Source: DAIDHZ01 sp965370365 (GTDB lineage: Bacteria > Chlamydiota > Chlamydiia > Chlamydiales > SM23-39). From it: a DNA stretch of 11,482 bases. Of the stretch, positions 1 through 5,362 are shown piece by piece. The notes under the pieces are model-generated. The model saw only the letters and a program-made list of their open reading frames with translations, made no database searches and had not been told where the DNA came from. Numbering within the stretch: position 1 is the stretch's first letter; each line of letters begins with the position of its first letter. The position numbers and the translations under genes are program-made. The stretch spans positions 1 through 11,482 of the forward strand of contig CBDUSP010000052.1 of the NCBI GenBank assembly GCA_965370365.1. The letters are read 5' to 3'.

Positions 1-1
1 G

Positions 2-649
2 GAAAGGATGCTTGCAAGAAAAGAAAGCGGTGAGCAAAAAGTACTCCCCGTTATTTTGCGCGCAGACGTACAAGGTTCTCTGGAAGCCTTAAAAGCATCT
101 CTTTTAAAAATCAAATCCACTAAAGCGCGCATTGAGTTTGTTGGTGCAGATGTGGGAGAGATCTCTGAGTCGGATGTGGAGCTTGCTTCTGCATCGAAAG
201 CAACAATCGTTGGTTTCCACACAAGAATTGAGAGCAGAGCTGAAGAGATCATCAAGCAAAAAGAAGTTTCCGTCTACACGCAAGATGTGATCTATCACTT
301 AGTTGATGAAGTCAAAGAAAGGATGCGCTCCCTTCTTGACAAGCTTCCACAAGAAAACGATACAGGCGAAGCGATTGTTAAAGCTGTGTTCAAATCCTCT
401 CAGCTTGGCAATATTGCAGGCTGTCAGGTATCAGATGGGATCATCAAACGCCAAAGCCTAATCCGTCAAATCCGAGATGACGAAGAGATCTGGAAAGGAA
501 AAGTCGGTACCCTCAAAAGAGGGAAAGATGACGCCAAAGAAGTCGCCAAAGGAATTGAGTGCGGAATTGTTTTAGATGGGCAATCTGATGTACGCGAAGG
601 AGATAAGCTCCAAGCATTTGAAGTAACCTACTTAGAGCAAGATCTGTGA
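2..649 (+). CDS. infB: Translation initiation factor IF-2, C-terminal part (5' end lies outside the window)
   Basis: IF-2 is the GTPase that brings initiator fMet-tRNA to the 30S subunit and promotes subunit joining in the cytoplasm. The open frame runs in from the left edge, so the GTPase domain is missing. What is visible is the end of the protein: the domain III signature VILRADVQGSLEAL, then VGEISESDVELASAS and the segment VKERMRSLLDKL, then the C-terminal beta-barrel that binds fMet-tRNA, including GNIAGCQVSDGIIKR and the closing GIECGIVLDG...REGDKLQAFEV. These blocks are standard for bacterial IF-2. The internal ATG at base 8 is not a start, because the frame stays open to the window edge. 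The TGA stop overlaps the GTG start of rbfA by 4 bp, so the two are probably translationally coupled. Identification is secure; only total length is unknown. Confidence 0.97.
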   Translation, partial: ERMLARKESGEQKVLPVILRADVQGSLEALKASLLKIKSTKARIEFVGADVGEISESDVELASASKATIVGFHTRIESRAEEIIKQKEVSVYTQDVIYHLVDEVKERMRSLLDKLPQENDTGEAIVKAVFKSSQLGNIAGCQVSDGIIKRQSLIRQIRDDEEIWKGKVGTLKRGKDDAKEVAKGIECGIVLDGQSDVREGDKLQAFEVTYLEQDL

Positions 650-1017
650 GAAAAAACCGTATCGACCGCATCAACTCCCTCCTTAGGGAAGTAATTTCTG
701 ATGTAATCCGGCACCAGGTAAAAAACCCACACGTAAACATGTTTGTATCCGTTGCAAAAGTGGATACTTCTGCAGATTTGCATCATGCAAAAGTGTATAT
801 TAGCTTAATTGGCAAAGATAGCGAGAAACAACAAGTCATTAATGCACTCCAATCCGCAGCAGGCTTTATCGCAGTCAATGCATCAAAGCAAGTGGAACTT
901 CGGCATTTCCCAAATCTTTCCTTTCAGATTGATCATACAGCAGATGAACACTTTAAAATCGAAAAAATCCTGACCGACATTGAGCAAGAACGCGCGTCCC
1001 GTCCCAATGGAGAATAG
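646..1017 (+). CDS. rbfA: Ribosome-binding factor A
   Basis: RbfA is a small KH-fold protein that binds the 30S subunit and assists late 16S rRNA processing and cold adaptation. The 123-aa product has the normal family length. It shows RIDRINSLLREVISDVI at the N-terminus, a central alternating strand region (VSVAKVDTSADLHHAKVYISL) and the conserved RHFPNLSFQIDHTADEHFKIEKIL block near the C-terminus. The start is GTG at 646, overlapping the infB stop by 4 bp (GTGA), which is the typical infB-rbfA arrangement. No Shine-Dalgarno sequence is obvious, consistent with re-initiation after infB. The 3' end overlaps truB. Position between infB and truB matches many bacteria, including Chlamydia. Confidence 0.95.
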   Translation: MRKNRIDRINSLLREVISDVIRHQVKNPHVNMFVSVAKVDTSADLHHAKVYISLIGKDSEKQQVINALQSAAGFIAVNASKQVELRHFPNLSFQIDHTADEHFKIEKILTDIEQERASRPNGE

Positions 1018-1681
1018 CGGCATCTTGTTAGTCGACAAACAAGTCGGCTCTACGTCCTTCCACCTCGTCTCTCTTCTTCGTAAACGAACCGGCATCAAAA
1101 AAATTGGCCACGCAGGAACGCTTGATCCTTTTGCCTCTGGACTTATGGTCATGCTTGTTGGCAAAGAATACACAAAAAAATCGGATCAGTTTTTAAATTC
1201 TGATAAAGAGTACATCACCACACTCCGCCTTGGCCTATCAACAGATAGCTTTGATACAGAAGGACAGATCCAAGAAAAAAGTGACCTTATTCCCACCCTC
1301 GAACAAATCACAACGTGTCTAGAAACCTTTCAAGGGGACATTCTCCAAATACCGCCCATGTACTCTGCAAAGAAAATTGGTGGAAAAAAGCTCTACGAAC
1401 TTGCACGCAAAGGGATTTCAATTGAAAGGCCTCCAAGTAAAGTAAACGTTAAAATCGAGTTCCTTGTCTATGAATATCCCCACCTCAAGCTCAAAGTGCA
1501 GTGTTCTAAAGGAACCTATATCCGCTCGCTTGGCCATGATATCGGCATGTTCCTTGGCTGCTATGCGCATCTCTCCTCCTTACAGAGAACAAAAAGCGGG
1601 GCTTTTTCTCTTGAAGAGGCGATTTCCCAAGAAAAAATCAACGACCCGAACTATAATATCCCTTTTAAGGTAAACATATGA
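1007..1681 (+). CDS. truB: tRNA pseudouridine(55) synthase TruB, short form
   Basis: TruB isomerises U55 in the T-arm of tRNAs to pseudouridine in the cytoplasm. The catalytic motif GHAGTLDPFASGLM carries the expected aspartate (residue 40 from the ATG at 1007). Other family blocks are GILLVDKQVGSTSF at the N-terminus, QIPPMYSAKKIGGKKLYELAR in the middle and CSKGTYIRSLGHDIG near the end. I chose ATG 1007 over an upstream in-frame TTG at 980, because the product then starts MENSGILLVDK as in homologues; both starts lie inside rbfA, so the genes overlap. At 224 aa it is much shorter than E. coli TruB (about 314 aa) and seems to lack the C-terminal PUA-like domain. It ends in an ATGA overlap with ychF. 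In Chlamydia ribF is, from memory, found between truB and ychF; it is not here. Confidence 0.95.
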   Translation: MENSGILLVDKQVGSTSFHLVSLLRKRTGIKKIGHAGTLDPFASGLMVMLVGKEYTKKSDQFLNSDKEYITTLRLGLSTDSFDTEGQIQEKSDLIPTLEQITTCLETFQGDILQIPPMYSAKKIGGKKLYELARKGISIERPPSKVNVKIEFLVYEYPHLKLKVQCSKGTYIRSLGHDIGMFLGCYAHLSSLQRTKSGAFSLEEAISQEKINDPNYNIPFKVNI

Positions 1682-2772
1682 CAAATCTTTCCTGTGCAAT
1701 CGTAGGCCTTCCAAACGTTGGCAAATCCACCCTCTTTGGAGCGCTTACGCGCCAAGAAATTGCAGCTGAAAACTATCCGTTTTGCACAATCGACCCCAAC
1801 ATTGGGATTGTAAACGTGAATGATCCTCGCCTCGATACACTTTCCAAACAACAAAAAAGCAAAAAAATCATCCCCGCCACAGTCTCCTTTGTCGATGTCG
1901 CAGGGCTTGTAAAAGGAGCATCGAAAGGAGAAGGCTTAGGGAACCAGTTCCTATCGCACATCCGAGAAACAGACGCAATCGCGCAAGTAGTGCGTTGCTT
2001 TGAAGATCCAGATATTATCCACGTAGCTGGCAAAGTGGATCCCTTAGATGATATCGAAGTGATCTCACTCGAGCTAATCCTGGCAGATCTTCAAATGGCA
2101 GAAAACAGCCTTGCCCGCGTAGAGAAGCAAGCAAGAAGCAATAAAGACCTTGCCCCAACGCTTAACTTCCTCAAAAAAGCAATCCAGCATCTCAACGAAA
2201 GCTTGCCCGTGCGCGCGCTCGAGCTAAGCCCAGAAGAAGCAGAAATAGCAAAGCTCTATCCCTTTCTAACGCTTAAAAAGATGCTCTATATCTGCAACGT
2301 AGCAGAAAGCGATCTTCCCTCGATGGAGAACCCCTTTGTTAAACGGGTACGCGAGTATGCAGAAAAAGAAGGGAGCACAGTGGTTCCAATCTGCGCAAAG
2401 CTAGAAGAAGAAATCTCTCGGCTCGACGCCCAAGACGCAAAAGAGTTCCTCGAAAGCCTTGGCCTTGAAGAATCAGGCCTGAACAGGCTTACAAAAGAGG
2501 CTTTTAGCACCCTCAACCTCATCACCTACATTACATCTGGAGAGATCGAGACAAGGGCCTGGACGATCACGCGTGGCACCCCAGCCGCGCAAGCTGCCGG
2601 CAAAATCCACACCGATATCGAAAAAGGGTTTATCCGGGCAGAGGTGGTGTCTTTTGATGATATGATCCAATATAGCGGCAGAGTCGGTGCCCGCGAGGCT
2701 GGAAAGGCCAGATCAGAAGGCAGAGACTACACCGTCCAAGACGGCGACGTCATCCTCTTTTTACATAACTAA
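1678..2772 (+). CDS. ychF: Redox-regulated ATPase YchF (Obg-family, OLA1-like)
   Basis: YchF is a conserved P-loop ATPase of the Obg group that associates with ribosomes and is linked to stress responses. The 364-aa product has the usual length. The G1/P-loop is GLPNVGKST (residues 10-18) and the G3 region is DVAGLVKGASKGEGLGNQFL (from residue 73). In place of the GTPase NKxD motif it has NVAE at about 207-210, the change that gives this family ATP rather than GTP preference. The C-terminal TGS domain includes TSGEIETRAW, IEKGFIRAEVV and the end DGDVILFLHN. ATG 1678 overlaps the truB stop. The last 73 codons and stop (2551-2772) recur at 5125-5346, so this 3' end may have been replaced during an insertion event; it remains in frame and keeps the conserved residues. 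Confidence 0.97.
   Translation: MTNLSCAIVGLPNVGKSTLFGALTRQEIAAENYPFCTIDPNIGIVNVNDPRLDTLSKQQKSKKIIPATVSFVDVAGLVKGASKGEGLGNQFLSHIRETDAIAQVVRCFEDPDIIHVAGKVDPLDDIEVISLELILADLQMAENSLARVEKQARSNKDLAPTLNFLKKAIQHLNESLPVRALELSPEEAEIAKLYPFLTLKKMLYICNVAESDLPSMENPFVKRVREYAEKEGSTVVPICAKLEEEISRLDAQDAKEFLESLGLEESGLNRLTKEAFSTLNLITYITSGEIETRAWTITRGTPAAQAAGKIHTDIEKGFIRAEVVSFDDMIQYSGRVGAREAGKARSEGRDYTVQDGDVILFLHN
2551..2772 (+). repeat. Direct repeat, left copy: 3' end of ychF
   Basis: This 222-bp block covers ychF codons 292-364 plus the stop codon. It matches 5125-5346 at a constant offset of 2574 bp with no gaps; I count 19 mismatches by eye (about 91% identity). Similarity begins abruptly at the ACAAGGGCC sequence and stops exactly after the stop codon. 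The first 23 bases of the two copies are identical. The pair brackets the two AbiE modules. Confidence 0.93.
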
Positions 2773-2785
2773 TCCATTTTTTGGT

Positions 2786-2820
2786 TTGCACCAATATCAT
2801 AAAAATCATACTATTGGTAC
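2786..2820 (+). promoter_or_regulatory. Promoter/operator of the left abiE module, probably giving a leaderless mRNA
   Basis: A -35-like TTGCAC (2786-2791) is followed by a 17-bp spacer and a -10-like TACTAT (2809-2814). Only 6 bp then separate the -10 from the ATG at 2821, so transcription should start at or next to the start codon; no Shine-Dalgarno sequence is present. A 7-bp inverted repeat, ACCAATA (2790-2796) and TATTGGT (2812-2818), overlaps both elements and could be the operator for AbiEi, a family known in other bacteria to repress its own operon by binding inverted repeats. The right module has the same spacing, which supports the call. Confidence 0.6.
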
Positions 2821-3423
2821 ATGGGGAAGCAAAGTAAACTGTTTGATATAGCAGACCGCCAGCAGGGTTTTTTTACAGCCAAACAAGCAGAAGAATGTGG
2901 CTATTTACGGTCGAATTTTCGCTTAAAACTCACCTCAGGCGAGTGGGCCCAAGAAGAAAGGGGCCTCTATCGTTTGGCAAGATATCCAGTTACTGATCGG
3001 CCCGAACTGGTATTATGGAGTCTATGGAGCCGTAATCGCGAAGATGTTCCTCAAGGCATTTGGTCTCATGAAACCGCCCTTGATATCCATGAGCTGTCAG
3101 ATGTGATGCCATCTAAAATGCATATGACTGTTCCCCCCCGTTTTAGAAGACGAAAATCTCTTCCAAAAGTCTTGTCATTACATAGAGGAGATTTAGAGAA
3201 AAAAGATATTGAAGAAAGACAGGGATATAAAGTTACGACTCCTCTGAGGACGATCATAGATTGCATAGAGGAGGGTACTATAGCTGATAATTTCATTTCT
3301 CAAGCTATACATCAGGCCTTAAAACGGGGCATCGTTTTAAAAGAAGAGATTGAACCCCTCAAGGCAACAATGCCCGATCTTTATCGACATATTACCGAGG
3401 TCCTAAATGACAACAAAATTTAA
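2821..3423 (+). CDS. AbiEi-type antitoxin/transcriptional regulator (COG5340), left copy
   Basis: The 200-aa product resembles the AbiEi family, 'predicted transcriptional regulator of viral defence system'. AbiEi proteins have an N-terminal winged-helix that represses the operon and a C-terminal domain that antagonises the AbiEii toxin. The N-terminus (FDIADRQQGFFTAKQAEECGY, here split over residues 8-28) is the typical start of this group. The middle carries the family-like blocks RGLYRLARYP, LWSLWSRN, SHETALDIHELSDVMP and MHMTVPPRFRR. The C-terminal part has TTPLRTIIDCIEEGTI and an AIHQALKRGIV helix. ATG 2821 is supported by the promoter placed 6 bp upstream and by alignment with the right copy. 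The gene overlaps the toxin gene by 17 bp. It appears intact while its toxin partner is frameshifted. It is roughly 50-60% identical to the right copy by eye, so the two are not a recent duplication. Confidence 0.85.
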   Translation: MGKQSKLFDIADRQQGFFTAKQAEECGYLRSNFRLKLTSGEWAQEERGLYRLARYPVTDRPELVLWSLWSRNREDVPQGIWSHETALDIHELSDVMPSKMHMTVPPRFRRRKSLPKVLSLHRGDLEKKDIEERQGYKVTTPLRTIIDCIEEGTIADNFISQAIHQALKRGIVLKEEIEPLKATMPDLYRHITEVLNDNKI

Positions 3424-4284
3424 AACAGTAACGGATTTCCGAAAAAGTTTAGAGGGGCGCCTAAAGAATATTGCCGAAAAAACGAATCAAGACCTTCAAA
3501 GAATCAGACGAAAAGTAGCTTTTGAACGCTTCCTTGCACGCATCTTCTATCAGGATACTGATAGCTTTGTATTGAAAGGAGGGTACGGAATGGAGCTTCG
3601 CTTTGCAACAGCTCGAGCAACAAAGGACATAGATTTAACGTGTTTGCATAGAGTTGAAGATGGCGAATTAACAATGGAATCTATAATTACTAACGAACTC
3701 CGTCGACTCGTAAAAACAGACTTGAAGGATTATTTTACCTTTGAAATCAGTGATTCACAAATGGATTTGGACAATGCTCCATACGGGGGAGCAAGATATG
3801 CAGTTACCTCTTTCATCGATAAACGCCTTTTTGTCCGATTTCAGCTCGATATATAGGCGCTGATACTATCACAGACAAAATCGAGCACAAAGAGAGTATA
3901 GGGTGGCTAAATTACTGTGGCATTGAGACCCCAAAAATGCGGATGATTTCTATTGAACAACAATTTGCAGAAAAGCTACATGCTTATTCACTCCCTCGAG
4001 AACAAAGATCGAACTCTCGTGTAAAAGACCTGCTAGACATGCTCCTTCTAATAAAATCCAAAAAGATCAATCCAACTACTTTTACAGAGGTGGTTCAAAA
4101 AGTTTTCAAAGTGCGTAACACTCATCCACGCCCCAAATCACTCCAGAAACCTCCTCAAGATTGGGAGCCAATATATCAAAAACTATCTGCTGAATGTGAG
4201 ATGGAACAGACGATGTTTCAAGCATTTAGTGAATTGTCTCAATTTTTCCTAGAATGCTTTCCCATTAAAAAGGAGGAAAGTTGA
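3407..4284 (+). pseudogene. AbiEii-type nucleotidyltransferase toxin, frameshifted (left copy)
   Basis: AbiEii toxins are nucleotidyltransferase-fold proteins that act with AbiEi in type IV toxin-antitoxin and abortive-infection systems. The first 149 residues (3407-3856) contain the transferase signature VLKGGYGMELRFATARATKDIDLT, here in two parts: the GG...M motif and the DID pair. The frame then stops at TAG 3854-3856. Reading continues at once in the next frame as GADTITDKIEHKESIGWLNYCGIETPK, then ISIEQQFAEKLHAYS and SRVKDLLDMLLL, the later conserved motifs, ending in the HPRPKSLQKPPQDW C-terminus at 4284. Removing two bases (one TA of ATATA at 3851-3855) restores a single 291-aa frame, a normal AbiEii length. 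It starts inside abiEi with a 17-bp overlap. It is probably inactive as full-length toxin, unless the shift is a sequencing error. Confidence 0.85.
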
Positions 4285-4440
4285 GTCTTTATTCTCTTGA
4301 AATATCCTTGCAAGTAGGCGATCAAATGCGACCTGTCTTCGCAAACGCTGTAGATCCTGGCCTGTTTCTTGTGAAAATCTTTTTAGTCGTGCTTCTAGAG
4401 ACTTTCGAAAATCCGTAGCAGATTTAAACTGTGTCGTCAT
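4249..4440 (-). pseudogene. AbiEii-type toxin, N-terminal remnant only (right copy)
   Basis: The frame starts at ATG 4440 with MTTQFKSATDFRKSLEARL, closely matching the left toxin's MTTKFKTVTDFRKSLEGRL. The match runs through QVAFDRLLARIF to about residue 53 (near base 4282). After that the frame reads antisense through the 3' end of the left toxin gene and stops at 4249. The nucleotidyltransferase signature and all later motifs are missing. The junction falls at the natural stop codon of the left toxin gene, so a deletion or recombination seems to have joined the two modules there. The 17-bp overlap with its antitoxin gene (4424-4440) is the same size as in the left module. It cannot encode an active toxin. 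Confidence 0.85.
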
Positions 4441-5017
4441 CTATGTACCTCAATAGTCTAGCTCCCTCTGCATGTCTTTGGATTTCATGCTTGGATATAA
4501 GTCCTCGCTTTATTGCTTGATGGACTCCTAGTTTTATTTGATCGGAAGAGATAATTTGAGCTTTTTCAACATCTATTAGTGTTTTAAGAGGTTTTGTTAC
4601 ACGATAGCCTTGATGAATTTCTACATCGTCGTCAACCAGATCTTGTCGGTAAAGCACAAGCAAGGCGGGGATTTTTTGATTTCTACGAAACTTGCCTGGA
4701 ACGGTTAAATGCATTTTAGGGGGCATTACGTCGGTAAGCTCATGAATATCAAGAGCCGTTTCATAAGACCACACTCCCTGAGGAATCCCCTTTTTGTTCC
4801 GGCTCCAGAGAGACCAAAGAACAAGCTCATATCTCCCTTGAACAGGGTACTGGGAAAGCCTATAAATACCCCTCATCTCTTTTTCCCACTCCCCAGATTT
4901 CAGAAATCTATGGAAATGAGAGCGATGAAATCCACATTGTTCTGCTTGCTGAGATGTAAAATATCCCCGTTGACGATCCGCAACCTCAAATAACAACTGC
5001 TTATTCCCTGTCTTCAT
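4424..5017 (-). CDS. AbiEi-type antitoxin/transcriptional regulator (COG5340), right copy, now without a toxin
   Basis: The 197-aa product aligns end to end with the left AbiEi copy: LFEVADRQRGYFTSQQAEQCG at the N-terminus (winged-helix region), RGIYRLSQYPV, the identical LVLWSLWSRN, SYETALDIHELTDVMP and KMHLTVPGKFRR, then VTKPLKTLIDV and VHQAIKRGLI. I chose ATG 5017 because it aligns with the left copy and lies 6 bp past a -10 box; an upstream TTG (5023) would start inside the promoter element. The gene looks complete, but the adjacent toxin gene is reduced to about 53 codons, so this is an orphan regulator. It might still repress its own promoter or protect against a related toxin elsewhere; that is inference. 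Divergence from the left copy suggests separate acquisition of the two modules. Confidence 0.83.
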   Translation of the reverse strand: MKTGNKQLLFEVADRQRGYFTSQQAEQCGFHRSHFHRFLKSGEWEKEMRGIYRLSQYPVQGRYELVLWSLWSRNKKGIPQGVWSYETALDIHELTDVMPPKMHLTVPGKFRRNQKIPALLVLYRQDLVDDDVEIHQGYRVTKPLKTLIDVEKAQIISSDQIKLGVHQAIKRGLISKHEIQRHAEGARLLRYIDDDTV

Positions 5018-5052
5018 ACACAAATGTTACCATTTTGGTAACATTTGTGCAA
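5018..5052 (-). promoter_or_regulatory. Promoter/operator of the right abiE module with a perfect 13-bp palindrome
   Basis: Read on the minus strand, TTGCAC (5052-5047) is followed by 17 bp, TAACAT (5029-5024), 6 bp and the ATG at 5017. This is exactly the architecture of the left module, again with no Shine-Dalgarno sequence. A perfect inverted repeat of 13 bp per arm with a 5-bp loop, CACAAATGTTACC (5019-5031) and GGTAACATTTGTG (5037-5049), covers the -10, the spacer and half of the -35. It is well placed to be an autoregulatory operator for AbiEi. A terminator is unlikely because it lies upstream of the gene and lacks a T-run. Confidence 0.65.
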
Positions 5053-5124
5053 GCAAGCTCACTTACAAAGAAAAAGACACTCGAAATTAATAACGCAACT
5101 CATTGACAATCAAGGACAACCAAA

Positions 5125-5346
5125 ACAAGGGCCTGGACGATCACGCGCGGCACCCCAGCCGCACAAGCTACCAGTAAAATCCATAGCGATATCGAAAAAG
5201 GGTTTATCCGGGCAGAGGTGGTGTCCTTCAATGATATGATCCAATATAGCGGCAGAGTAGGCGCCCGCGAGGCCGGAAAGGCCCGATCAGAAGGCAAAGA
5301 CTACACCATCCAAGACGGCGACATCATCCTCTTTTTACATAATTAG
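5125..5346 (+). pseudogene. ychF 3' fragment (right copy of the direct repeat)
   Basis: This is the second copy of the last 73 ychF codons plus stop, in an unbroken frame, with no start codon or upstream ychF sequence before it; an in-frame TGA lies at 5104-5106. Relative to the functional copy I count 19 base changes: 11 synonymous (including the stop TAA to TAG) and 8 changing seven residues: A to T, G to S, T to S, D to N, R to K and two V to I. The conserved AGKIHTD segment reads TSKIHSD here. It cannot be expressed as YchF. It marks the right boundary of the AbiE insertion and probably is either the displaced original 3' end or one brought in by the element. Confidence 0.9.
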
Positions 5347-5362
5347 CGCTTATACCAATTCC

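Noticed and set aside
980..1006. TTG start at 980 extending TruB by nine residues
   Set aside because: The extra residues lie within rbfA coding sequence and do not resemble TruB; ATG 1007 gives the standard N-terminus.
3848..3860. Programmed ribosomal frameshifting in the left toxin gene
   Set aside because: There is no slippery heptamer and no clear downstream stem; a simple TA insertion explains the break.
5018..5023. TTG start at 5023 for the right AbiEi
   Set aside because: It falls directly next to the -10 box and would be upstream of the expected transcript start; ATG 5017 aligns with the left copy.
5019..5049. Intrinsic terminator
   Set aside because: The hairpin is upstream of a gene start, has no GC-rich stem and no T-run on either side, and coincides with promoter elements.
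5045..5239. Plus-strand open frame of 64 codons
   Set aside because: It crosses the ychF tail repeat in a different frame from ychF, so the protein would be a frame artefact.
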